Positions 1-5,738 of a stretch of DNA of 61,036 nt are shown piece by piece; the stretch's first letter is position 1, and every line of letters begins with the position of its first letter. The position numbers were made by a program, and so were the translations under genes. Under the pieces are notes generated by a model, which was not told where the DNA came from, made no database searches, and saw only the letters and a program-made list of their open reading frames with translations. The DNA comes from a virus. The stretch covers positions 1 through 61,036 of the IMG/VR virus record IMGVR_UViG_3300050343_000189; one strand, 5' to 3'.

Positions 1-1107
1 GGTAAACCTCTGGGTGTCCAGAGGTATGATTCTTACAAGTATCCTGTATTTGATAAACTTACCACACAACAATTGGGATATTTCTGGAGACCTGAAGAGG
101 TTTCTTTGCAGAAGGATCGTGGTGACTATCAATTGCTCCGTCCAGAACAAAAGCACATCTATACTTCTAATCTGAAGTATCAGATCATGCTTGACTCTAT
201 TCAGGGTCGTGGTCCTGGTATGGCATTCATTCCTTACTGTTCTTTACCTGAACTAGAAGCATGTATGGAAGTATGGGGATTCATGGAGATGATCCATAGT
301 CGTTCCTACACATATATCATCAAGAACGTCTATGCAGACCCTTCAGAAGTCTTTGATAAGATTGTCACTGACCCACGTATTTTAGAGCGTGCCAGCAGTG
401 TCACAGAAGCATATGACGACTTTCATTGGTAGTGCTCACCAATATGACAACTCTAATGATTGGCAACATGCATTGGAGCAAGTTCCTACAGCACTAGAAG
501 GAAAGTATGAACTCAAAAGAAAACTCTACAGAGCAGTGGCAAACGTCAACATTCTGGAAGGTATACGATTCTATGTCTCCTTTGCTTGCTCGTTTGCATT
601 TGGTGAACTCAAGCTTATGGAAGGATCCGCTAAAATCATCTCTCTTATCGCACGAGATGAAAATCAGCATCTTGCAATTACTCAAAATATCCTGAACAAG
701 TGGAAGCAGGGGATGACCCTGAAATGAAGCAGATCATGAAGGAAGAGGAAGAGTGGACCTACAAGGCATTTGATCGTGCTGTGAATGAAGAGAAGCGTTG
801 GGCAGACTATCTGTTTAAGGATGGTTCTATGATTGGTCTAAATGACAAACTCCTTCAGCAGTATGTTGAGTGGATTGCTAATCGTCGTCTCAAAGCAATT
901 GGTCTGAGACCTCAGTATGACATTGCAGCAAGCAACAACCCACTGCCCTGGACACAGCACTGGATCTCTTCTAAGGGTCTTCAGGTGGCACCACAGGAGA
1001 CTGAGGTTGAGTCCTATGTTGTTGGTGGAATCAAGCAAGATGTGAAAAAGGACACATTCAGTGGATTTCAAACTCCCCAACCTTATCTTGAATTTGTGCT
1101 TAAATAG
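1..1107 (+). CDS. nrdB: Ribonucleotide reductase beta subunit (class Ia), partial, frameshifted
   Basis: Small, diiron-carrying subunit of ribonucleotide reductase, which reduces ribonucleotides to deoxynucleotides for phage DNA synthesis. The reading is open from base 1, so only the first few residues lie outside the window. Two Glu-x-x-His iron-ligand motifs are visible (EMIH and ENQH) with a nearby SYTY stretch in the position of the radical tyrosine. The protein switches frame near 425 and back near 705, with continuous family-like sequence on both sides, so these are probably single-base sequence errors. The C-terminus ([11 protein letters not shown]) matches the tail that docks on the NrdA subunit. 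About 370 residues in total, the usual length. Confidence 0.95.
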
Positions 1108-1132
1108 GGGGACATGAGCTTAAATTCCTCCT

Positions 1133-1295
1133 ATGCCTAAGAATGAATTGAAGAAAGAAGAGTTAAAAAATCGTGTACTCAAATTAAAAAATGATGTATA
1201 CGAAGAACCTGAGACCAGTATGGCAGGGGGATCGAGATATGGCACATAAATATCTCGATAAGGTATTAAACATTATTGATGAGTATCGATATTGA
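1133..1295 (+). CDS. Small conserved cyanophage protein downstream of nrdB, frameshifted
   Basis: Starts MPKNELKKEELKNRVLKLK, lysine- and glutamate-rich and probably helical. It stops early at 1249 in its first frame. Removing one G from the GGGGG run near 1228 restores a reading ending DMAHKYLDKVLNIIDEYRY at 1295. The restored protein has about 53 residues and overlaps the next start codon. Function is unknown; its place between nrdB and the nuclease gene is the only context. Confidence 0.6.
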
Positions 1296-1719
1296 TTATG
1301 AAAATCCATGGATCTATTTGGAGAGACCTTTTACTAGTGACGATGTTCACGACTACTATGGTTTTGTTTATAACATTACCAATCTCACAAACCAACGACA
1401 ATACATTGGGCGAAAGTATTTTTGGAGTCATCGGAAACCTCCAGGAAAGAAACGCCGAGTAAAAAAAGAATCTGATTGGAAAAAGTATTATGGGTCTTGT
1501 CCGGAACTTAAAGAAGACATTGAACGATTGGGTAGACAAAATTTTAGTAGAACTATCCTGTCATTACATAAAACACCTGGCAAAACAAACTTCGAAGAAA
1601 CAAAACAACTCTTCCTCAACGGAGTCCTCACCGAATCCCTTGACACAGGAGGACCTGCATACTACAATGGCAACATCCTCAGCAGGTACTTCCGAAAAGA
1701 TTATTATGGTGGAGACTGA
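1279..1719 (+). CDS. GIY-YIG-like endonuclease
   Basis: 146 residues from the ATG at 1279. Residues 28-45 contain YGFVYNITNL and QRQYIGRKYF, which fit the GIY-(10-11 residues)-YIG pattern of the GIY-YIG nuclease fold. A following Arg and a later acidic residue (FEETKQLF) are in plausible catalytic order. T4-like phages carry many such enzymes as free-standing homing endonucleases; this one sits directly after nrdB, a favoured neighbourhood for them. The basic stretch GKKRRVKKE would suit DNA binding. Fold assignment is by motif only. Confidence 0.65.
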   Translation: MSIDIDYENPWIYLERPFTSDDVHDYYGFVYNITNLTNQRQYIGRKYFWSHRKPPGKKRRVKKESDWKKYYGSCPELKEDIERLGRQNFSRTILSLHKTPGKTNFEETKQLFLNGVLTESLDTGGPAYYNGNILSRYFRKDYYGGD

Positions 1720-1936
1720 AGAAATTGTATCAGAAGTTCGTGAATGGGCAATTGGTAAAGTCCAAGAGTACAATGACAAAGGTGTAGAACGAATCTACGA
1801 TCAAATGGCAATCATGGCAGAGTTTGATGAGTGGTTCGATCCCAAAGAAGATTTAGAAGTCGTATCACTTGACGAAATCACAGAAAAGCAGTATGATGAT
1901 TTTGTCGAAAACAACGACGGTATTGAAAGGGGTTAA
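1706..1936 (+). CDS. Hypothetical acidic small protein
   Basis: 76 residues starting MVETEEIVSEVREWAIGKVQ, overlapping the nuclease gene by a few bases in another frame. Very acidic towards the C-terminus (EFDEWFDPKEDLE), with predicted helices. No family is recognised. The coupling to the upstream gene suggests they are co-translated. Confidence 0.5.
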   Translation: MVETEEIVSEVREWAIGKVQEYNDKGVERIYDQMAIMAEFDEWFDPKEDLEVVSLDEITEKQYDDFVENNDGIERG

Positions 1937-1948
1937 TCCCCTACCTAT

Positions 1949-2022
1949 GACTCAATAGCTCAGCAGGATAGAGCAACTGCCTTCTAAGCAGTCGGTCGTA
2001 GGTTCGAATCCTACTTGAGTCG
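1949..2022 (+). tRNA. tRNA-Arg (anticodon TCT)
   Basis: Acceptor gactcaa pairs with ttgagtc. The D arm, an anticodon stem with loop cttctaa (anticodon TCT, reads AGA) and a TTCGAAT T-loop are all present. First of a tRNA cluster interleaved with small genes. Confidence 0.95.
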
Positions 2023-2023
2023 T

Positions 2024-2071
2024 TGGGCATCAAGAGAGACCACCACCACCTCCTCTCTTGTGTAAGGCCCA
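2024..2071 (+). other. Two-part inverted repeat between tRNA-Arg and tRNA-Gly
   Basis: TGGGC (2024-2028) pairs with GCCCA (2067-2071), and inside it CAAGAGAG (2031-2038) pairs perfectly with CTCTCTTG (2053-2060) around an ACC-repeat loop. No poly-T run follows, so it is not a classic terminator. It could be a processing signal between the tRNAs or the relic of a lost tRNA. Confidence 0.4.
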
Positions 2072-2078
2072 TTCATAT

Positions 2079-2149
2079 GCGGAATTAGTTTAGAGGCAAA
2101 ACTAAAGGTTTCCAACCTTTCGTCACCAGTTCGATTCTGGTATTCCGCT
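2079..2149 (+). tRNA. tRNA-Gly (anticodon TCC)
   Basis: Acceptor gcggaat pairs with attccgc. Anticodon stem aaagg/ccttt holds loop tttccaa (anticodon TCC, reads GGA). The T-loop is TTCGATT. 71 bases. Confidence 0.95.
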
Positions 2150-2166
2150 TTCTCCAAACTATTATT

Positions 2167-2361
2167 ATGTCTCAGTATGATTTTGGAGGACTTGAAAGAC
2201 ATCCTGTCAATATACTAAGATTGATTAGTGAATTGGAAGGGTCATCCCAAATGTGTAAATACATGGGATTTCAAGATGATATGGATACTCTCAATGAAAT
2301 GAAGAAGAGATATTATAAACTCTACTTCAAAACAAAGAAAGAGTATAACAATCCTCTGTAG
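2167..2361 (+). CDS. Hypothetical protein ending inside tRNA-Asn
   Basis: 64 residues, MSQYDFGGLERHPVNILRLI at the start and a lysine/tyrosine-rich C-terminus. Its TAG stop (2359-2361) is supplied by the start of the following tRNA gene, so the last ten bases overlap that gene. No family recognised. Confidence 0.55.
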   Translation: MSQYDFGGLERHPVNILRLISELEGSSQMCKYMGFQDDMDTLNEMKKRYYKLYFKTKKEYNNPL

Positions 2362-2423
2362 CTCAGCGGTAGAGCCGACGACTGTTAATCGTCTGGTCGC
2401 AGGTTCGAATCCTGCCGGGGGAG
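2352..2423 (+). tRNA. tRNA-Asn (anticodon GTT)
   Basis: Acceptor tcctctg pairs with cggggga (two G-U pairs). Anticodon loop ctgttaa gives GTT. T-loop TTCGAAT with stem gcagg/cctgc. Overlaps the end of the upstream ORF. Confidence 0.93.
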
Positions 2424-2425
2424 TT

Positions 2426-2497
2426 GGGCGAATAGCTCAGCGGTAGAGCACCTCCTTTACACGGAGATTGTCGGGGGTTCGATCCCCTCTTCGCCCA
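2426..2497 (+). tRNA. tRNA-Val (anticodon TAC)
   Basis: Acceptor gggcgaa pairs with ttcgccc. Anticodon stem ctcc/ggag with loop tttacac (TAC). T-loop TTCGATC. Two bases separate it from tRNA-Asn. Confidence 0.95.
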
Positions 2498-2519
2498 TGT
2501 AGAATTCAAAGTATTACTA

Positions 2520-2768
2520 ATGATTACTATCAGATGCAAAGAATGTAGAAAAGAACTGACAAGCACTAGCAAAATTCAGTTCTGTGGTTGTCCCAATCAG
2601 ATGAGTGTTGTGGATATAAAGATCGGTGCCAAAGACTTGGATAAAGTTGTGATGGTATCTAATAACGTAGAGAGAAAGATTGATAGTCACTTCTCTAGTC
2701 AGGAACTAATCTATCAAGAAGAAAGACGTAGACGCAAAGTTCGTAGATTGGACTTTGATGTTCGTTAA
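2520..2768 (+). CDS. Hypothetical protein with zinc-ribbon-like cysteines
   Basis: 82 residues. The N-terminus holds CKEC at residues 6-9 and CGC at about 22-24, a spacing that could bind zinc. The C-terminus is very basic (EERRRRKVRRLDFDVR), which suggests nucleic-acid contact. Function unknown; it follows the tRNA genes directly. Confidence 0.6.
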   Translation: MITIRCKECRKELTSTSKIQFCGCPNQMSVVDIKIGAKDLDKVVMVSNNVERKIDSHFSSQELIYQEERRRRKVRRLDFDVR

Positions 2769-2840
2769 GATATCCACATAGTTGGCATTAGTGTAGCATC
2801 TTGCTACATTAAATAGCATTGTAGACACTTTCTTTCTACC

Positions 2841-2996
2841 ATGCATCCAGACGAATTCGCCAATTGGGCAAAAATCAAAGAAACCTTTGAGGAAAACGGC
2901 ACAACAGACAACTACTATTATAAGCGAGCTTGTGCTATAGTAGGGGGACAACCAGACCCAATGAAGAATCTTCCAAATGTCTCACAGGATGAATGA
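2841..2996 (+). CDS. Hypothetical small protein
   Basis: 51 residues (MHPDEFANWAKIKETFEENG at the start), soluble, with no recognised domain. The stop overlaps the next start (ATGAATGA), so translation of the two genes is probably coupled. Confidence 0.55.
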   Translation: MHPDEFANWAKIKETFEENGTTDNYYYKRACAIVGGQPDPMKNLPNVSQDE

Positions 2997-3156
2997 AATC
3001 ATACCTGACCACCTTGTATCTAAAAAGGAGTGTCAGGAAATGATTGATAAAGCAATTGACAAACACAATAAAACTGCTACAATTATAAGTGCCATCCTTG
3101 GTGGTATCCTCCTTGCGTTTTACAAGCAGTTAAATCTGATGGTAAGAATTTACTAG
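2989..3156 (+). CDS. Small single-pass membrane protein
   Basis: 55 residues. A charged N-terminal half (SKKECQEMIDKAIDKHNK) is followed by one hydrophobic segment, TATIISAILGGILLAFY. Similar short proteins recur in cyanophages; the role is unknown. Its last residues run into a dehydrogenase remnant, so the natural C-terminus may have been altered by recombination. Confidence 0.5.
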   Translation: MNEIIPDHLVSKKECQEMIDKAIDKHNKTATIISAILGGILLAFYKQLNLMVRIY

Positions 3157-3418
3157 TGCAGGAAGAATTCCTGGTATCTTTCAGATTACACTTCCAGAGC
3201 AAAAGGCAGAAGATACACTTGATGAATTGCTACCTTTACTTGAGGAGGGTGATATCATTATTGATCATAGTACCAGTGACATAACAAAATGTCAGGAACT
3301 GGAACTGTATTGTTCTAAGTTAGGTATCTCATATATCTTCTCTGGGGTATATGGAGCATCTGGTGCTATTGATGTTTGCTCAAAAATTTTCCAATCTCTT
3401 TCACCAGGTAATGTTTAA
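3157..3418 (+). pseudogene. Fragment of a 6-phosphogluconate / 3-hydroxyisobutyrate dehydrogenase-like protein
   Basis: Open reading from about 3155 to a stop at 3416-3418. The stretch LDELLPLLEEGDIIIDHSTSD resembles the second half of the NAD-binding domain of the 6PGDH superfamily (gnd of cyanophages, or beta-hydroxyacid dehydrogenases). The Rossmann GxGxxG start and the whole C-terminal catalytic domain are missing, so it cannot be an active enzyme. Many cyanophages carry gnd, which favours a decayed gnd. Its stop overlaps the next start (TAATG). Confidence 0.5.
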
Positions 3419-3891
3419 TGATTTTATGTATTGGACCAAGCACTATTGTCGGAACACTAACAACTGCAATACTTGGAGTTATGAGTCCAGATAGTGTTAA
3501 AACCTATGTTGGAGTCAATATAGAACCATATGATACTGAGCAATTTGATTTAAATGAACCTTCTGGTTCCTTTGGTATTGAATATGACATGTACACACAT
3601 ATAAGATTGTTTGCTGAACATCTTTCATCACCAATGCAGTGTGATGATCATCCTGGTATCAATCATGCAGGTGTAAAATTTTTAGCACCACTATCACAAG
3701 ATCTTACGGTGTATAGTGGTATATCTGTGAATAACTCAAAGTTTGATAGTAAAGATAACTTTGAAGGTCCTCTAGGATCTATTGGTATTGAGTATGGTAA
3801 TGATTTAAAATTATTTGCTGAATACTTAAGCAGCATAAAAGAATTTGAAGGTGGTAGAACATCTTTAGGATTAAAATATTTTTTCCATTAG
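3418..3891 (+). CDS. Putative outer-membrane beta-barrel-like protein
   Basis: 157 residues. Two similar units can be seen: SFGIEYDMYTHIRLFAEHLSS and SIGIEYGNDLKLFAEYLSS, each with alternating polar and hydrophobic residues as in beta-strands. The chain ends SLGLKYFFH, close to the aromatic C-terminal strand of outer-membrane proteins. A hydrophobic N-terminus (TIVGTLTTAILGV) could be a weak signal peptide. Start chosen by the TAATG overlap with the upstream fragment. It may be half of a porin or a phage-modified surface protein. Confidence 0.45.
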   Translation: MILCIGPSTIVGTLTTAILGVMSPDSVKTYVGVNIEPYDTEQFDLNEPSGSFGIEYDMYTHIRLFAEHLSSPMQCDDHPGINHAGVKFLAPLSQDLTVYSGISVNNSKFDSKDNFEGPLGSIGIEYGNDLKLFAEYLSSIKEFEGGRTSLGLKYFFH

Positions 3892-3933
3892 GAACCCCTG
3901 ACATAAGTATAACAACTTATCGATATTTTTATA

Positions 3934-3979
3934 GATAGAGATGACTGCACTATTTTTCTGCAGTTGTCTCTATCTTTTT
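3934..3979 (+). terminator. Rho-independent terminator
   Basis: A 16-base stem (3934-3949 with 3959-3974, two G-U pairs) is followed by TTTTT. It closes the transcript of the barrel-like gene. Confidence 0.85.
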
Positions 3980-3993
3980 GTGCGGTAAACAAA

Positions 3994-4134
3994 ATGTTAG
4001 CAGTAGTTAGAACTCTTATGGAGAACGATGCGTTTCTCTTTATCTTGTGCTATGCTTTAATAGTAGTTCCAGTTATAGGAATTGCAAAAATTCATAATAC
4101 GGAAATACATTTGGATAATGGAAAAGAAGTATAA
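3994..4134 (+). CDS. Small membrane protein
   Basis: 46 residues with one strong hydrophobic helix, FLFILCYALIVVPVIGIA, and a short polar tail. Overlaps the next gene by 17 bases in another frame. Unknown function; one of many phage micro-proteins here. Confidence 0.5.
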   Translation: MLAVVRTLMENDAFLFILCYALIVVPVIGIAKIHNTEIHLDNGKEV

Positions 4135-4306
4135 AAGTAGATTCAATTTTGCAATGTCATCATTTGCAAGAATGTATGGTCCAAGAGGTATCACGGAAAA
4201 GATGTGTAATCTTTGTAAGACTTGGGCGAGTAATGATATTGAACCACCAACCGGAAGTTTGACTCAGGTTGATTTTTACTTCAGAGATATCATGCAAGGT
4301 AATTGA
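4118..4306 (+). CDS. Hypothetical protein
   Basis: 62 residues from the ATG at 4118 (MEKKYKSRFNFAMSSFARMY). It contains CNLC, a possible metal or disulfide pair, and a PPTGS turn. No family recognised. The -35 box of the next promoter overlaps its final codons. Confidence 0.5.
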   Translation: MEKKYKSRFNFAMSSFARMYGPRGITEKMCNLCKTWASNDIEPPTGSLTQVDFYFRDIMQGN

Positions 4307-4331
4307 CAGAGTAAATTTTGAGTAGTATAAT
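4303..4331 (+). promoter_or_regulatory. Consensus sigma70-type promoter
   Basis: TTGACA (4303-4308), a 17-base spacer, TATAAT (4326-4331): a perfect match to the bacterial consensus. Transcription would begin near 4338, exactly where a structured leader starts. Confidence 0.85.
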
Positions 4332-4336
4332 TTAAA

Positions 4337-4403
4337 AGTTGAGAGATCAACTGCGGTGCTCCCCTTTGGCAGGTTCAGGAGTAGCGGCGATAGGAACTTG
4401 CCA
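4337..4403 (+). ncRNA. Structured 5' leader with possible pseudoknot
   Basis: Two stems are visible. AGTTGA (4337-4342) pairs with TCAACT (4347-4352) around GAGA. TGGCAGGTTC (4367-4376) pairs with GAACTTGCCA (4394-4403) around a 17-base loop. The loop holds GGAG (4378-4381), complementary to CTCC (4359-4362) upstream, which would make an H-type pseudoknot. The leader lies between a perfect promoter and the start of an antitoxin-like gene, so it may be a cis-regulatory RNA. It matches no riboswitch I can name with confidence. Confidence 0.55.
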
Positions 4404-4430
4404 CATAATTTCATTATACATAATGCAACT

Positions 4431-4603
4431 ATGGAATTTTATTCAGTGGAATACTGGCAAAAGAACTGGGAAAATTGATGGAAAGAGTGGAGAATGGAGA
4501 GACGATAGGAGTGGAAAATAAAAGGGGTGAGAGGGCAGTAATGGTGCCTGCTGATGATGAACTCATACGAATATACACAGAGCAAAACAACGAAGGATCC
4601 TGA
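4431..4603 (+). CDS. Phd/YefM-like antitoxin-domain protein, frameshifted
   Basis: Starts MEFYSVEYWQKNWE. One base missing in the AAAA run near 4477 breaks the frame; repaired, it continues MERVENGETIGVENK and AVMVPADDELIRIYTEQNN to a stop at 4601-4603. The core RVENGE...V...G..AVMVP is the pattern of the Phd/YefM antitoxin fold (RVENGE...I.R.GKPVAVLVP). About 57 residues. No toxin gene is next to it: the stop is followed at once by a tRNA. It may act as an orphan repressor or neutralise a host toxin; both are inferences. Confidence 0.6.
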
Positions 4604-4675
4604 GGGACTGTCGCATATTGGTTAATGCTCTCTGCTTATAACGGGGTAAACTGGGTTCAATTCCCAGCAGTCCTA
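4604..4675 (+). tRNA. tRNA-Ile (anticodon TAT)
   Basis: Acceptor gggactg pairs with cagtcct. Anticodon stem ctctg/cgggg with loop cttataa gives TAT, reading AUA. T-loop TTCAATT. The 5' end has an extra G that may be a sequence error (aggactg would pair perfectly). It begins at the base after the upstream stop codon. Confidence 0.8.
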
Positions 4676-4678
4676 TTT

Positions 4679-4751
4679 GCTTCCTTAGCAATCTGGTGAA
4701 TGCAGCAAACTCATAATTTGCCTAAGGTGAGTTCGATCCTCACAGGAAGCA
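4679..4751 (+). tRNA. tRNA-Met (anticodon CAT)
   Basis: Acceptor gcttcct pairs with aggaagc. Anticodon stem gcaaa/tttgc with loop ctcataa (CAT). T-loop TTCGATC. It could also be a tRNA-Ile with a modified C34; the sequence does not settle this. Confidence 0.85.
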
Positions 4752-4752
4752 C

Positions 4753-4782
4753 TTGACAGAAACCCTGTCAAACCCTTATAAT
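4753..4782 (+). promoter_or_regulatory. Consensus-like promoter
   Basis: TTGACA (4753-4758), an 18-base spacer, TATAAT (4777-4782), just after tRNA-Met and 23 bases before the next start codon. Confidence 0.8.
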
Positions 4783-4804
4783 ACTAAGGTCAACAAACGG
4801 AACA

Positions 4805-5017
4805 ATGACACTGACTACTAAGTTCAAGAAAGATATCCAAACTCTTAGGGGTGCGGTAAATGGAGAGTTCTTCCTGGATGTGAAGAATCCGAAACTTCTC
4901 AAAAAGGTCCGTCGTTATTATGAAAACACTGGTGTTGTCTTTTCAGGCGATGCTCTTGATGATTATGATATTTTGATGGAACAAATCTCTGTCGATCTTG
5001 AAGCAGTCGAAGCATGA
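4805..5017 (+). CDS. Conserved cyanophage hypothetical protein
   Basis: 70 residues, intact, MTLTTKFKKDIQTLRGAVNG at the start and an acidic end (LDDYDILMEQISVDLEAVEA). Recognised as a type that recurs in T4-like cyanophages, function unknown. Driven by the promoter directly upstream; its TGA overlaps the next ATG. Confidence 0.65.
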   Translation: MTLTTKFKKDIQTLRGAVNGEFFLDVKNPKLLKKVRRYYENTGVVFSGDALDDYDILMEQISVDLEAVEA

Positions 5018-5247
5018 AAGTTCTATTAGAACGTGGACCTTATAGGTTTGTTGAAAGTGTGGTACATTGAACTCAATGGTATGCCAGACTATCGTATTCA
5101 AAAAGCAAACTACCTGGTCAAAGAGATATAGTGATATGTACCTCCTTGACAACCAAGCACAATGCAACTTCTGACTGCGAAGATGACTTTGAGTACACCA
5201 AATGGTTAGATCCAGATGGTGTACCTTGTTATATAAAGACTCGGTAA
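5014..5247 (+). CDS. Hypothetical protein, several frameshifts
   Basis: Starts MKVLLERGPYRFVES at the ATGA overlap. The reading then continues in other frames as WYIELNGMPDYRIQKANYLV, DMYLLDNQAQ and EYTKWLDPDGVPCYIKTR. At least three single-base shifts (near 5060, 5130 and 5170) are needed. About 77 residues when repaired; no known domain. Confidence 0.45.
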
Positions 5248-5335
5248 GTCGTGAAAACTAGCCCTGGTCGGGATGATCCCAAAGTCACGGATTGACTCTA
5301 ACAGAACTGGTGGAGTCATTAGACCCTTCTAAAAA

Positions 5336-5342
5336 CTAAATA
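5336..5342 (+). promoter_or_regulatory. Candidate late promoter CTAAATA
   Basis: CTAAATAAT lies 26 bases before the start at 5368 in a gene-free gap. It resembles the cyanophage/T4 late motif (TATAAATA in T4). Motif match only. Confidence 0.4.
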
Positions 5343-5367
5343 ATCCAAGAGTTAATTTTATAGTTCT

Positions 5368-5565
5368 ATGTCAACTAAAGGAACAGCAGCAAAGTCTGCA
5401 AGTGGAGCAGCAATGTCTAAGTATGATGTTGAAGTCGAATCAAGACTAGAAAGCATTAGAAGCAAAAGCAAATGCTCCAGTTTCAACTGGTGGGGAATCT
5501 AGTGAATTGGAAGCAAAAGTGGATGGTTATTGAGCTCTAAAATCAAAAATGCCTGGTCAGTTTAA
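5368..5565 (+). CDS. Hypothetical coiled-coil protein, frameshifted
   Basis: MSTKGTAAKSASGAAMSKYD leads into EVESRLE; one shift near 5448 gives ALEAKANAPVSTGG and then SELEAKVDG, heptad-like as in short coiled coils. A second shift near 5530 leads to a stop at 5563-5565. About 65 residues. Unknown role; similar N-termini occur in cyanophages. Confidence 0.45.
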
Positions 5566-5581
5566 AGACCTTTAATGGTTT

Positions 5582-5647
5582 CTTACTTTACCTAAGAGTA
5601 AGTGGTGCGGATGGGGTACTCCCGCCCTGTTTCTTGCTTCAGGTAAA
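5582..5647 (+). other. Gene-free stretch with competing stem-loops
   Basis: No gene is seen from 5566 to 5738. TTTACCT (5587-5593) pairs with AGGTAAA (5641-5647), while CTTACT (5582-5587) can instead pair with AGTAAG (5597-5602). The two pairings exclude each other. The interior is GC-rich for this genome. Confidence 0.35.
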
Positions 5648-5678
5648 AGAGCAAGTGGCGTGCATGACAAGACCTTCA

Positions 5679-5714
5679 AAGACCCTTGACAACAAGGGTC
5701 TTTTTTTGTATGAT
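5679..5714 (+). promoter_or_regulatory. Terminator overlapping the promoter of the glycan cluster
   Basis: AAGACCCTT (5679-5687) pairs with AAGGGTCTT (5694-5702), followed by a T run: an intrinsic terminator. TTGACA (5686-5691) begins in the stem and fills the loop; 17 bases on is TATGAT (5709-5714). One element can thus end the upstream transcript and start the cluster beginning at 5739. Confidence 0.8.
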
Positions 5715-5738
5715 ATATAAGAAGAAACTTTTTTATTA

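Noticed and set aside
4367-4403. Calling the leader stem a third glutamine aptamer
   Set aside because: It has GTTC/GAAC and a GAGTAG piece but lacks the P2 stem and the CGCAAGTA segment in the right order.
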